This document shows positions 41,730 through 54,970 of a stretch of DNA of 64,000 nucleotides, in pieces. The stretch comes from Azolla caroliniana (taxonomy: Eukaryota; Polypodiophyta), in the NCBI GenBank assembly GCA_043228905.1, contig JBHGNT010000008.1:11532001-11596000 (forward strand), in the 5' to 3' direction. The notes under the pieces are model-generated. The model made no database searches. It was not told the DNA's origin and was given only the letters and a program-made list of their open reading frames with translations. The position numbers and the translations under genes are program-made. The stretch's first letter is position 1; the number at the start of each line of letters is the position of its first letter.

Positions 41730-44700
41730 CTACCTTGCTTGGTCGTTCGGGACTGTTCTCCCCCTCAAGTTCGGCACATCGAGGTGACGCAATCGGAGCG
41801 CACTTGAGAATTGCCGCAACTTGTCCAGACCAAAAGGCTTGGTGAAGATGTTGGCAGTCTGCCGATTCGTCGGAACGTACTGAAGTTCAACTTCACCGGG
41901 AAGGACACGCTCACGGACGAAATGGTAGTGCACCTCAATGTGCTTGGTCCATGCGTGGAAAACGGGGTTCTTCGCGAGCTGGATGCTGCTGAGGTTGTCG
42001 AAGCAGTAGATCGTCGTCGGATCTGACACCTCCTCTTGTAGGTCCTTAAGTAGCCGCTTCAACCATATGGCTTCGCAGGTCGCGATAGCTGCTCCTCGGT
42101 ACTCAACTTCGGTGCTCGATAGTGCAACTGTCGGCTGCTTCTTACTGTTCCACGTGATCGCGGCATTCCCGAGGGAGAACGCGTATCCGAACGTGGATCG
42201 ACGATCGGCGGCGTTGCCAGCCCAATCAGCATCGGTGTAGCCGACTAACTGAGCGGCTGCACCGGTCCGATATAACAGTCCGTGGTCCTTAGTGCCGCTT
42301 ACGTACCGAAGTACGCGTTGCGCACACTGAAGGTGCTCCTCGGTAGGTCGCGCCATGAACTAACTGATCACTTCGACCGGATAACTGAGGTCGGGTCGGG
42401 TGATGGTCAAGTATATGAGGCTTCCGACAATTTGTCGGAACCTCATTGGGTCGCATGCCTTTTCCGTATCGGGACGAAGCTTGACGGTTCTGTCCAGAGG
42501 AGTCGAGACGGTCTTACAATCGGCCATCCTGAATTTGAAGAGCATACTCAGCACGTAATGACGTTGGCTGATTAATATGCCTTCGGGGGTACGGATCACT
42601 TCGATCCCGAGGCAGTAATGAAGGTCCCCCAGATCCTTCGTGTCGAACGATGCCGCAAGCTGGAGCTTCACGCGGTCGATTTCACCTAGGTCGGCGCTGG
42701 TGATGACCAAGTCATCAACATACAGTAAAATACTAACCGGTCCGAGTCGACCTTTCCGGATGAACAGGGAAGAGTCCGATTTTGACATGACGAAGCCCAA
42801 CCGACGCAGTTGTTTCGTGATCTTCGCGTTCCAGGCACGCGGGGCTTGCTTCAGTCCGTAAAGGGACTTCTTCAGTCGGCATATTTCCGAGGAGTTCGTT
42901 CCACAGTGAAATCCGGGGGGCTGTACCATGTACACCTGTTCCTCAAGGTCACCTTGCAGGAACGCATTCTTTACATCCATCTGATGTAGGTGCCACCCCT
43001 TGGCCGCGGCTACTACGAGCAAAACACGGACGGTCGTCATTTTCGCGACCGGCGCAAACGTCTCATCGTAGTCAATGCCGTGTTTCTGCGCGTAGCCCTT
43101 TGCCACTAGCCGAGCCTTGTACCGGTTGACCGAGCCATCGATGTTGTACTTGACCTTGTACACCCACCTACACCCGATCGGCTTCACACCCTTCGGTGCG
43201 TCAACCAAGTCCCAAGTCTCATTCTCCGCCAATGCGTGCATCTCTTCCTCCATCGCGGCACGCCAATTCGCGTCTTTCGCCACTTCTGCATAGCTCTCCA
43301 GCTCACGCACTTCCGCTACACGGGTCATGTACGCATAATGATGCGCCATGTACTCGTTGTATCCAAACCACACAACTGGGTTCTTTTGGTGGGTAGATCG
43401 GCGTAATCTCACATTAGCCTATGTCGAGGCCTTCTCAGACGACGCGGTCTTCACCTTTAAAGACTTGTCACCGGTTCCCTCGGAGTCGGACTTGCGTCGG
43501 TCTGACTCGTTCCTTTCCGTGCCGGAATCCGACACCTTCTTCTTCCCTTTCTCTTTGCGCGTAAGCTGTCTCCTCGGCTTCCTGCGCGGGGAATGCACGG
43601 CCGAGTCTCCACTACTCGCTGGCTCTTCATCGGACTGGTCGTACCGACTCAGTTGTCCAATCGGTCCACTTAACCGGAGTGAAATCAGACTCTCTTCGCG
43701 GCTCTCGATTTCGGGCTCATCCGGAGGCATCTCGGCCTCGCTGACCTCATCATCAGAGCTCGTATTGGAGTCGGGGTTCCGAGTCAGGGGTAGGTACCAG
43801 GACGCGGACTCGTCAAACACAACGTTGCGGCTGACACGCGCTTGTTTGGTGCGAGGGTTATAGTACTTATAACCCTTCTACTCGTCCGAGTAACCAACCA
43901 AGATGCACTTCTCGGCCTTTGTGTCCAGCTTCCTCCTTTTCTCCTTCGGTACATGCACATACACAATGCTACCGAACACCCTCAAGTGTCGCAAGTTCGG
44001 CTTCGTTCCGAAATATAGCTCATGCGCTGACACTTTGTCTCCAATCCGGTTCTGGATGTATACCGCGGTCCTTACCGCCTCGGCCCAATAGAACTTGGGC
44101 AAGCTCTTCTCCTCCAACATTGCCTGTGCCGCTTCCACAACTGACCGATTCTTCTGCTCGGCCACGCCGTTCTGCTCTGGCGTGTATCTACAACTGAATT
44201 CGCGCCGAATTCCCATTTGTTGTAGATAACCGTTGAATTGACCGGAAAAGTACTCTTTCCCGCCATCCGACCGCAGACACTTGATCTTTCATCCCGTTTC
44301 CGTTTCCATGAACCCTTTGAGATCCCGGAAACAGTCGAAGACTTCACTCTTCCTCTCAATGAGGTAGATCCACGTGTGCCGCGTGTGGTCGTCGATGAAG
44401 GAGACGAAATATCGGCTCCCGCCAAGACTAACGTTTTTTGCCGGCCCCCACACATCGGAGTGTATAAGGTCGAGTTTGTTCCGGCTCCGGTTTCGCTCGT
44501 TGGGGAAGGGAAGTCGGTGTTGCTTCCCGAGCTGGCAGGCTTCACAAATTTGTGCCTTTCGGCCACTAAATTTGGGCAATCCGAACACTACCTGTTCCGA
44601 TTGCAGATCTTGAAGCCGTTGGTGGTTGACGTGGCCTATCCGCTTGTGCCACAAGTCGATGTCCGACTCGGTCTTTTGTCCCTTCGCGAACATTGCGGTG

Positions 44701-46059
44701 CCGCCGTCAATGGAGTCGAGGATGAACATCCTCCCATCTCTGCGCCCTTGCGCAATCACACGACCTTCTTCCTCAATGAAGCACCCGAGGTGTCTAAACC
44801 GAACCTCCATCCCTTGGTCGACGATCTGTCCGACCGAGACCAAGTTCTTCGTGATTGTCGGAACGTGCAGCAGTTCATGAGTTTCCCTTTCTGCCCGACA
44901 TGGCTAAGGGGAACTTCTCCGACATTCGCGATCGGATGCGGAGTGTCGTCTCCTGTTGCGACTACTCCAGGTTGTATCGATTTTTCAAGGTACGAGAACC
45001 ACTCCTTATGGCTCATCATGTGGTTTGACGCGCTGGAGTCTACGTACCACACCTCATCTGATCTCGGGGTGCTCTGTTTCATTGAGTTTGCTTCGTGTCT
45101 CGTCACGAAGACAGACCCTTCTCCAGCTCTCCCGGAGTCTTTGGCGTAGTGCGATTGCTGCCGATTTCCCTTGTGGGTATGTCCGGAGCCGTTTCCGGAA
45201 CCGGTTCTCTCCGAATCGGCGCGCTTCTTCCAGCACTCACTTTCCCTGTGGCCTTTCTTGCCACAGTACCAGCACTCCGCGATGGCCTTCCCTTGCCGGT
45301 TCTCATCGCTTCGACTCCCCCTGTTTCCGGAGGGTCCGGAGTTGCTGTCGGCATCACTTCGGTGCCTTCTTCCTTGATCACGTCGGCCGCCTCCATTGCG
45401 TGCCGACTCGCCTCGTCCGCCACGACCACGGGGCCTTTCTCCCTCCGTGTACAACATCTTGTTGTCGGTGTGCGTGCTCGTCGACGCACCCGCGTGGTTC
45501 TCCTCTACCAGGAGCATCGACTGTAAGTCGAAAAAGGATGACGTATTCTCCCGGGTACACACAGCCATTCGGAACGCTCCGAACTCGACGCCAAACCTCC
45601 GAGACAGATCTGGACCATCTCACTCTCCTCGATGTTCACCTTTATGGAAGTGAGGGAGTCGCAGATATCCTTGATCTTCGAGGAATAGTCCGCCACCGAC
45701 AAGTCACGTTGTCGTAGGTTGCTCAACTCCTGTCGGAGCTGGAGCTTCCTAGCTGTGGTGCTCGCGGCGAAAATCTTCTTCAGATTTTCCCACGCACCCT
45801 TCGGCGTATTTGCATCCCGAACATAGCTCAATAGCTGTTCGCCCACACACGATGCGAAGCAGTATAGTACCCTGCTTGCTGATTGCTCCCACGACGGGAA
45901 GTCTCTGTGTGTCGATTCGGGTGCCGCGTCATTTGCTCCTTCGACATAACTCCAGTAGCCGTGCTCGAGCAGGTACTGGTGCATCTTGTAGGACCAAGAC
46001 GCGTAGTTGGTTCTATCGAGCTTCTCTATTGGAAGCGAGCTCGCCATGCCTCTATCCAT
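41730..46059 (-). pseudogene. Copia-2 gag-pol, near-complete but inactivated
   Basis: On the minus strand: gag from 46059 (MDRGMASSLPIEKLDRTNYA), frameshift near 45600, CCHC knuckle CWYCGKKGHRESEC (about 45230-45275), protease with the Gly of DSGA changed (VDSSASNHM, about 45040), frameshift near 44870, integrase IGHVNHQRL, FIDDHTRHTW and TPEQNGVAEQKN, RT DVKNAFLQGDLEEQV and YVDDLVITS (about 42700-42730), and RNase H ALSSTEVEYRGAAI to NIFTKPFGLDKLRQ. From 44843 to 41730 a single frame is interrupted only by TGA at 44289 and TAGs near 43876, 43419 and 42357. CGA or CAG would restore each. All domains are otherwise present at normal length. Confidence 0.9.
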
Positions 46060-46119
46060 CGTTCTTCTCGTTCTTCTTCGTCAAGCTGTGTCGGCTGTAG
46101 AGAGGTTCTCAACCCTCGC

Positions 46120-46131
46120 GCTCTGATACCA
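46120..46131 (-). other. Primer-binding site of Copia-2, tRNA-iMet
   Basis: Minus strand TGGTATCAGAGC directly adjoining the 5' LTR (...TTTTCTACA). Confidence 0.9.
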
Positions 46132-46528
46132 TGTAGAAAATAACGTGCGGAAGCAAGTATGAAGACGGAACAAAAGAAAGAAAGCTCAGGTTCAATGGAG
46201 AGCTTGGGCTTACTCAGTATACGCGGGAGAGACAGAGAGAGAGTGAAAGAGAGAACACAAGAAATTATATTCAACAATAATACTCAGTCTGTACATACGA
46301 CGTGCTCAGTGAACACTTTTATACAAGCCCTAGAAGGATTGACCGAAGTACTGACAGTACTTCAATGCTCATCAAGAGCTCCTACACTAACTCCCAAATA
46401 TATTCCTCACGTAATATCTTTCCTAACGACCTCCCGGTTTATGTACTCGGCCTAACCGATCGGTCCCAACCGATCTGGTCCTCGGCTTCTTCAGCCGATC
46501 CGGCCGAAGTTGAGCTTGTCTCTCAACA
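46132..46528 (-). repeat. Copia-2 5' LTR (397 bp)
   Basis: Same ends as the 3' LTR. The TATA box TATAAAA on the minus strand is at 46317-46323. Followed by the target duplication AAAAT. Confidence 0.95.
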
Positions 46529-47501
46529 AAAATGAAGCTCTTACAAGAACTTCAAGTCGGTACCTCCCTATCCTCACAACCCCCGAAGCCTAGTCTCCCA
46601 CTGCAACCTAGCCTAGACCCCGATCTTCTACCAACATCTGGCGGAGCTTCTTCGCATTTTCTTGAGCCTAAGGTTAGCTTTCCAAAAAAATTTGATGGAA
46701 CGAGGTCGCATTTCCGAGGGTTCATCAACCAAATTCGACTTATAATTTGGCTACAACCTCAACGTTATGCAAATGGTCTTCGACAAGTTAGCCTTGTGGG
46801 CACCCTTCTCTCTGGTCCAGCCCAAGCTTGGTTTGCACCATTGGTAGAAACTTTGTCACCTCTATTGGATTACTTTCCCGCCTTCCTCGCCGAGTTAGAC
46901 GCCACATTTGGAGAGACAGACCAACGATGTACAACCCTTAACAAGATTTATGCACTCGAACAAGGTTTGTGTGCAACTTTTGTCTATGCTTCAGAATTTC
47001 GACAACTAGCATGTGACGTCAATTGGGATTATCAAGCTTTAGCTTATCACTTTCGGCAGGGTCTTCGAAGTAATGTCAAGATTCGAACTCTTGAACTTTT
47101 CGGAGCCCACCTCGTTATCCCATGCGATTTCACAAGCAGTCCATTGTGACAATCGTCTTTTAGAATTTCTCTAGGAAGAGCACCGGACTTGGGTTCCACC
47201 TCATTCACTTCCATGACACGCCCCGGTCATACATCCCCAGGTATCCCTCCCACCGACTACGTCACGCTCCCCTACTTTGGCAAATGCTCCCGTCCCCATG
47301 GAAATTGATCAAGCCCAATTTCGGCCCTTCACTGATGCCTTTGGTCATGTCGTTTGCCATTGTCCTAGGAGTAATTGCCCACAATTCCATCGAGCTAACG
47401 AACCCCAACATCCGGAAAACGACATCGTTCGGTTGCAGTAGGAGCCATACAACTGGACATCTCCAGTTACCCACATTCTCTTGGTGTCATGAAGACAACA
47501 T

Positions 47502-47632
47502 TTTGGTTATCAAGAATCGAACCCACGACTTCTTGGTCTATGTGTTGAACCCTTAACCATTGTAATAACATATATGTTGTGTGATTATAATAATTATGTT
47601 TCTAGTTATTAGAAGATATTAGAATATTCTAG
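47502..47632 (-). repeat. Short AT-rich insert with tRNA-like edge (SINE-like candidate)
   Basis: 131 bp of sequence foreign to the chromovirus frame, between possible duplications AACAT (47497-47501 and 47633-47637). The minus strand has GGTTAAGGG followed about 30 bp later by GTGGGTTCGATTC, spaced like Pol III A and B boxes. No poly-A tail is seen, and the tRNA-like part is at the far edge rather than the start, so the class is uncertain. Confidence 0.35.
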
Positions 47633-48612
47633 AACATCTACAGGTCATCGAGTCCTAGCCTCTGCCCTCCTAGATTCTGGAGCCAATTCTTGTTTAATGC
47701 ATCGTGAGTTTGCATTGACCCAAAACATCATCTTGAACAAGCTCCCGAACCTAGTAGTTGTAGGAGTCATCGATGGTCGCCCTATAGCATCAGGTGATAT
47801 AGTCGAGGAGTCTGAATCAATTCGTGTAGTCCTAGGTAATTTGGCTAGTATCATCTCATTCAACATCATTAGTAGTCTAGAGCACTCTCTAGTTCTTGGT
47901 CTTCCTTGGTTTGAGTTACATAACCTAACTATTGATTGGAGAAAAAGAACTATTGAAGAGGTCATAGTACAGTCCGAGTCTCTTGAAACTCCAACAAAGG
48001 ATCTAGGATCCCATAGGATTTCAACAATCCCTATACATCAGTTACAAGAGGATGGAAGGAAGGAAGACATGATGGTGTTTGCGGTTTTAGCAACTCCCTC
48101 ATCTAGGTCACAAGAATTGGGGGTCCAATTACCAAAGAAGTACATAGAATTCTCCGATGTGTTCGATAACGTGAAGGCTAATAGATTACTAGAGCATTGA
48201 CCCTATGATTGCTCGATTGATTTGCAGCCAGGAAAAGAGCCTCCATGGGGGCCAATTTATAACCTTTTGCCCACGGAGTTAGAGGTTCTTCGAGAATATA
48301 TAGATGAGAACCTGGCAAATGGTTTTATCCAACATTCAAGATCTTCTATTGGTGCACCCATCTTTTTCGTTAAGAAGAAAGATGGTACGCTTCGTATGGT
48401 CGTGGATTATCGGGGCTTGAATAAAGTGACTATTAGAAACCGATATGCTCTACCATTGATCTCAAGCCTTCTAGAACGCCTCAATGGAGCAAAGTATTTC
48501 ACGAAGTTAGATCTTCGAGGTGCCTACAACCTTGTTCGAATTCGTCGTGGGGATGAATAGAAGACCGCATTCCGCACTCGCTATAGTCATTTTGAATATA
48601 CAATGATGCCAT

Positions 48613-49031
48613 TGTTACCAGCCGGCAAGGAGTCCAAAATACGGAGTGAAGGAATTAATTAAGTATGGTTGTAAATAAGCATAGTGTGGACGGACGGACT
48701 GGAAACGGTATGCCGTTCCAGATCCGGACGGATCCCGAATAGGTGCGATAGGCACCGTTTTGTACTACGGGCCGGAAACCTATTTAAAGGCCCGGACCCC
48801 ATTGTAATCGCAGCGGATAATTAATAGAGCGTATGGTGTTTATACTTCTGTGTTGATTTCCGTTCTGTAATTACTGTTATATCTTACGCGTGTAATTAAC
48901 AAAAGCGCTCTAATCGTGTAACCTACGTAAGTCGGTGTAATCGTTGAGTCATAATCCTATGCCGTAATCACCCTTTGGTGAAGTGTCTCCGCGACACCTT
49001 GTGTTAGGCCTTGTCCGCTCAGAGAACAACA
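48613..49031 (+). repeat. Tat-like element 5' LTR
   Basis: TGTTACCAGCCGGC... to ...AGAGAACAACA. Possible TATA box TATTTAAA at 48781-48788. Confidence 0.95.
48781..48788 (+). promoter_or_regulatory. Putative TATA box in the Tat-like LTR
   Basis: TATTTAAA, also present in the 3' LTR as TTATTTAAAGG, about 250 bp before the LTR end. No experimental support. Confidence 0.4.
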
Positions 49032-49037
49032 CAGTTT

Positions 49038-49053
49038 TGGCGACCACGATTCC
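49038..49053 (+). other. Putative primer-binding site of the Tat-like element
   Basis: TGGCGACCACGATTCC starts 6 bases after the LTR. It begins TGG as expected for pairing with a tRNA CCA end. The tRNA is not identified. Confidence 0.45.
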
Positions 49054-49084
49054 TGCTTTCTCGCAGCGAACGACGGCTTAATGG

Positions 49085-52000
49085 ATGACTAGACCAACGC
49101 ACGACCTGGTTACAGACCGAGCTCGACGCCTCGCCGAACGGCAAAGACGGCGTGAGACTTTCCAGCAAGCAGCGCACGAAATTCGCTCGGATCGTTCGTT
49201 CTCCAACGAGATCCGGAGAGTCGCGGAGGAATCTCTTCGGTTACAGCAAACTCGCGACCAGGACGACGGAAGCGGTCTAAGTAGTCTCCGGGAAACCGAA
49301 CGCCTCCTCGAGGCACTGGCAAGCGGAGAAAACGAGGCAGAAGCCTTTTCAGCCTACGAATCGGATTCCGAAGGGGGATACAACGTGCACACGAACTACC
49401 GGAGCAGCAACGATACCCCCGGCGGCCCGGAGGACGACGGGTAGGATACCGTGCAGACTCCAGAACCGGAACCGTTCGACCAGGGCTATCCGGAACCGCA
49501 AACGGAAGCCGTCAACCCACCAACACCGGAAGTGGAAGAAGCAAAGCCACCGACACCAACGAAAGTGCCGGCGAAGGTACCGGAAGAAGAGCCGGTGAAG
49601 GAACCAGAAAAAGAACCGGAAAAAGAACCGGAAGTGGAACAGGAGAGAAAACCGGAAAGATATCGACAAACGCCACTAAACTGCGGCCTCATACTGGACG
49701 ACGACATGCCGTTCCAATACTCAAAGTATCGCGATGATCCGGAAGCGGAAGCGCATGTTCATGCCTTCGAGCAGACATGGGAAGCAAATCACGCGTCCCA
49801 GCGATTGACACCGGAGGAAGAAGAACGCTCGAAGATAGCGGAATTCGGGGTCACGTTGGAAGGACCAGCGGCACGATGGCGGCGGACGCAGGACCCGGCG
49901 ACCATCACAACCTTTGCAGAATTAAAAGCAAAATTCTTGCATTTTTTCCACAAGGAGGTCGACCAGACGACGATGGTGGGCCTGTTTTATACGATCCGAC
50001 AGGAGGCAGGGGAAAGCATTCCCCAATTCGTCATCCGTTTCCAACGAATGCATAGCCAGCTTGCCTGTGCACCCCCGGAGGAGGAATTACGGACGATATT
50101 TTTAAACGCACTCCGGGAACCGTTACGCACGGTGTGTACGGTGATCGACTTTCGAGGAAGCACCATTGACCAGGTCATTGACCGGGTCAGAGAAATGGAA
50201 AAGTCAAGCTCATGGCTTACACTAGGAGCACTGCAACGGGCGTTACCCACCGATGAAGATCTCCGGTTCCGGCAGGCAATTCAATGCACAATCTGCTTGA
50301 ATGCCGGACCCTCGGCAGTGGAGTGCACCATGCGAACCCAGTGTGTGATTTGTCAATCCAAGAGTCATACAACGGACCGGTGCGAGTATAACCTGCTAAA
50401 CCGACAAGCACCACCCGTCCGACGGATCGAGCCAAGAAGCAGCCGAGACGAAGATGAAGATCGTTGGCAAAGAATGAACCGGTACCGACCGGCACAGGAT
50501 GTCCGGTACGGAGACAGACAAGAGAATGATGGCCGGTACGAGGATCGGCATGATAACTACGACCGGTATGAGCGATCGGACCGTTATCGGGAGTCCAACA
50601 AACGACACGAGCAATACGACAGAGACCATTCCCCTGGTTACCGAAGGCACCTGGAGGACTACGGCCGATTTTACGATCCACCACGACAGGACTACCGAAA
50701 TAAAAATAAGAATAATAAGAAACGTAATTTCAAGAAAGGTGGTCACCCTAGGGACCCGGAACATGGAATCCCAAGGAGCCAACTGGCACAGAGCGCACCA
50801 CTCACTACGGGACCGACTCCGGCTACTAGCAATGCTGAATCCAGCAATACCCGTAAAAAGTACTGCTACTACTGCAGGCAGGAAGGCCACTACAGTAACC
50901 AGTGCCCGGCAAAGAGCTACGATAAACGACCAGCAGTTAATATGGTGGTTCCGGAAGTGGCGGATGTACAGCAAGTAACCACACGGTCGAAAGGCATGGC
51001 CAAAGAGTGGGAAACACAAGAGGCCATACGAAAACAGGCGACGGAATGGGTGAAGGAAGCCAATGAAAGGAACGTCGCGGACGCGGAACGGCAAAAGGCG
51101 AATACCATAGGGAGTGCCGGCGGTAGCCACGCAGAAAACGAGACATGGCAAGCACTGCAAGAATGTCAGATCACGTTGCCATTAGGAAGACTCTTGCAGC
51201 TCATGCCGCGATTTACGGAAGGACTAAAAACGGTCATGACAGACGGTATAGCCCCATCGGCACCAGTCCTCTTCTCGAATCCGGAGGAGGGACCGACGGT
51301 GGTGGACACTAGTAGTCCGGTGATTACAGCTATTGTCAAAGGGCACGAACTTCCCGGCACAGTAATCGATGGAGGTTCCGGGGTGAACGTAATAAGCCTC
51401 CGCACGTGTGATGCCTTGGGTATACATGAATGGGAGCCATGTCCGTTCTGGCTACGGATGGCGGATACGAGCTCTGTACGGCCGACGGGCTTAATACGGA
51501 AATTGGAAGTCACCATAGGAGGTCACACATTTCACATCTCCGCTGTAGTGCTGCAGCTACAGGCGCAAGGCGCGTACCCACTGTTGCTGGGCAGACCATG
51601 GTTGAAAACAGCACACATCAAGCAAAATTGGCGGAAAAATATGATTACCTTCCGGCGCGGAAAAGCCAAGGTCCGGGTACCGACACAACCACGGACGAGC
51701 AACGGTAAGGAATGCACACCGCTGTATGCGGAATGCGTGAACATGCTTGAAGGGTTGGCAGACGACGAAGAAGCCCAGTACTTGGAGGAACACCCGAAGA
51801 TCGTACCACTTTTCGAGATTGACGTGGCTGAAGCCGTAGCGCCATACTTGCCGCAGCGGGACGAAACCGAAGCCGAACCAGACAAAGATTCGATTCGGGA
51901 ATTACGGCAAGCACAGGAAGCGTTGGAACGGGAAATGGCCGTTTCCCAACGGGTAAAAACATCCCAGCTCGACGAAGTGAACCTAGGAAGCAAGGATGAA

Positions 52001-54970
52001 TCAAAGCCGGTACTCATCGCCAAAGAAATGAAGCCGGAAGATAAAGCGGCGATGATCAAACTTCTCACGGAGTTTCGCGACGTATTCGCCTGGTCATACG
52101 AAGACATGCGAGGGTTGGACCCTCAATTATATCAGCATCAGATCCACTTAGGCAAGGACGCGAAACCAGTGGCGCAAAGACGTTACCGAATGAACCCCAA
52201 CTACGCCGCCAAAGTGAAGGAGGAAATCGACAAACTCCTAAGAGTGGGCTTCATCCGGCCGGTAAAGAAAGCGATGTGGCTGAGCCCCATCGTCGTCGTC
52301 CCAAAGAAGAACGGTAAAATCCACGTGTGTGTAGATTACAGGAAACTAAATGCAGCCACAATTACGGATGCATTCCCTCTTCCGTTCACGGATGGAGCAC
52401 TGGATGCCGTCGCCGGCCATGAAGTTTATAGCTTTTTAGACGGGTTCAGCGGATACAATCAAATCCGGATGCACCTTGACGACCAGGAGAAGACAGCGTT
52501 CGTAACCGAATGGGGAGTGTTTGTGGCCGTAGTAATGATGTTCGGACTAAAAACGGCACCAGCAACTTTCCAGCGAATCATCATGGAGATCTTCGGCGAA
52601 TACATTCCAGCCTTCATGCAGGTTTTCCTGGATGACTTTGCAGTCTATAGCCGGGAAAAAGACCATTTGCAGCACCTACGGTTATGCCTTGAAAAGTGTA
52701 GGTTATACCGGCTAAGCTTAAACCCAGCAAAATGCATCTTTGGGGTTTCAAGTGGAATCTTACTGGGACACATTGTAAGTAAGGAGGGCATTGCGGTCGA
52801 CCCGGACAAAGTAAACGCGATACTAGGGGCACCGGCGCCGAAAACGGCCAAAGCACTAAGCCGATTCTTAGGACAGATCCGGTGGCACAGCCGGATGCTC
52901 CGTCACTTGGCTGACTTGGCTACACCATTACACACCGCGGTACATCGGACACCGTTCCAATGGACGGATACGGAGGATAAGGCATACAATGCCCTGAAGG
53001 TACTTTTGTCGCAAGCACCCGTCGTGCAGCCTCCGGATTGGAGCAAGGAATTTCATGTGTTCGTTGACGCTTCCGACATCGCTATCGGCAGCGCCTTAAT
53101 GCAACTTACGGAGCCCAAATGGTACTGGCCGGTATATTACGCCAGCCGGAAGCTGTCCCAAGCGGAGAAGAACTATTCGACTACGGAACGGGAGGCCCTG
53201 GGCATGATCTACAGTGTCACAAAGTTTCGTCATTACCTATTGGGAAGGAAGCTCTCCTTTCATGTGGATCACTCGGTGCTCCTGTACTTAGTGTCCAAGG
53301 CGTCCCTGACCAGTAAGTTGGCCCGTTGGACCTTGCTGTTGCAGGAGTTTGAATTCGAGATCTTCCACCGGCCCGGTATCCAGCATGCCGTAGCAGACTA
53401 TCTGAGCCGGTTAGAGTCCGGAGAATCAGGCGACGGAGTAGCGGATGAATTCCCGGACGCAGAGTTATTCCGTATCACCCCGGAAACGGCAGCGCACGAC
53501 ACGGTGGTATCAGAAGATAGGTGGCTGACAAACATGCACCAGTTCCTAAGCACGGGCCAGCCACCGTAGGAAATGAACCGGGACGAGAGGAAACGACTGG
53601 CGGTGCAGAGCCGCAATTTCTGTCTGTTACGGGACACTCTCTACCACAAGGGAGCAGATGGAATATGGAGACGGGCAGTCCGTAGTGACGAGAAACAAGT
53701 AATCTTACGGGAAGCACACTATGGGGTTGCCGGAGGACACTATGCCGGGGAAGTGACGGCAAGGAAAGTATGGCAGAGCGGCTTATGGTGGCCCACGACG
53801 TTAAAAGACGCCGTCAAATATGCTAAGGAATGTGACCTATGCCAACGAATGGGCCAGCCTACGGAGCAAGCACGGATGCCACACCAACCGGTACTTCCAC
53901 TAGAGCCATTCCAGAAGTGGGGGTTGGATTTTGTCGGACCGTTCAAGCCACCGGCAATGAGAACGGGTAATCGTTATGTCATCGTGGCAACAGATTATTG
54001 CACTAAATGGGTGGAGGCTAAGGCCTTGAGAGACAACACCGTGTCATCCACAGCAAAATTCCTGTACGAAAACATTTGGTGCCGATATGGATGTCCGATT
54101 GAATTAATCAGCGACCAAGGAGGGCACTTCCTCGGCCAGGTAGTTGAAAGCTTAACAACGTTCTATGCCGTGGTCCATAAACGGAGCACACCGTACTACC
54201 CACAAGCAAACGGGTTAGCAGAGTCAACCAACAAAACACTCCAGAACATTCTCCGCAAAATCGTCAATGAAAACCGGACGGACTGGGATACAAAGCTCCA
54301 TAGCGCGCTATGGGCGTACCGAACGGCATACAAAACAAGTATCCGGACAACGCCGTTCCGGTTAGCGTTTGGCTTAGAGGCGGTCATGCCGGTGGAATTT
54401 CAGGTACCAAGCTTACGGATCCAACTACGGGAACGGCTGAATGAAAAGGAGTCGGAGGAAATGCGGCTAGCAGCACTATGCGAACTGGAGGAGCAACGGC
54501 TGGCCAGCATCCTACACATGGAACTGGAGCAACGACGACGGAAAGCGTTCGTTGACCGTCACCGGAAAGGTAATGAAAAGATGTTCGAAATCGGAAAGCC
54601 GGTGCTAGTATTCCAAACGAGGATGGGCAAGATGCCGGGTAAACTCCGGTTTAGATGGACAGGCCCGTATTGGCTGACACGGGAATACAACGGGTCCTAT
54701 CAGTTAGGGACACTTGCCGGTGAAGTGCTAGGCAAGTGGGTCAACGGATTTAGACTAAAGCCCTATAAAGGACCGATGCCAAATAACCCATTTATGCAGC
54801 CCACCGGCACTATACCGGGAACGGTACGGATGGAAGAAAAAGACGACGGGGAACCCGTAGCAGAGGCGAAGGAAGACACGGCAACCCGTAAGGAAAACAG
54901 TAATGGTCCGAAGGGACCTACGGAGGTGTTAGATCACATACCGTCATTTATAAAAATTAAAATAAAATAA
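49085..54970 (+). pseudogene. Tat-like gag-pol polyprotein, one frame with two in-frame TAG codons
   Basis: Starts MTRPTHDLVTDRARRLAERQ at 49085. TAG at 49442 and TAG at 53567 interrupt an otherwise continuous frame of 1961 codons; CAG would restore both. Order: Arg-rich N-terminus, Pro/Glu-rich (KEPEKEPEKEP) stretch, gag (about 49700-50250), tandem Cys-containing knuckles including CYYCRQEGHYSNQC (50864), protease VIDGGSGVNVIS (Asp at 51368), reverse transcriptase with VDYRKLNAAT and FLDDFAVYS (Asp codons 52631-52636), RNase H VFVDASDIAIGSAL, integrase zinc region with CDLCQRMG, catalytic LDFVGPF, SDQGGHF and NGLAESTNKT, and a GPY module (LRFRWTGPYWL). The TAGs lie before gag and between RNase H and integrase. 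Decay is likelier than readthrough, but readthrough is not excluded. Confidence 0.88.

Larger units (their letters stand above)
40816..46528 (-). mobile_element. Copia-2 retrotransposon, full length, decayed
   Basis: 5713 bp with LTRs 40816-41237 and 46132-46528, a perfect tRNA-Met primer-binding site, a polypurine tract GAGCTTGAGGGGGAG (41238-41252, minus strand), and the duplication AAAAT (40811-40815 and 46529-46533). Inserted in chromovirus gag. The polyprotein has a few stops and frameshifts. Confidence 0.95.

Noticed and set aside
41219-45717. Plus-strand open frames of 100-300 codons across Copia-2
   Set aside because: They are antisense to the recognised Copia-2 polyprotein and show no domain of their own.
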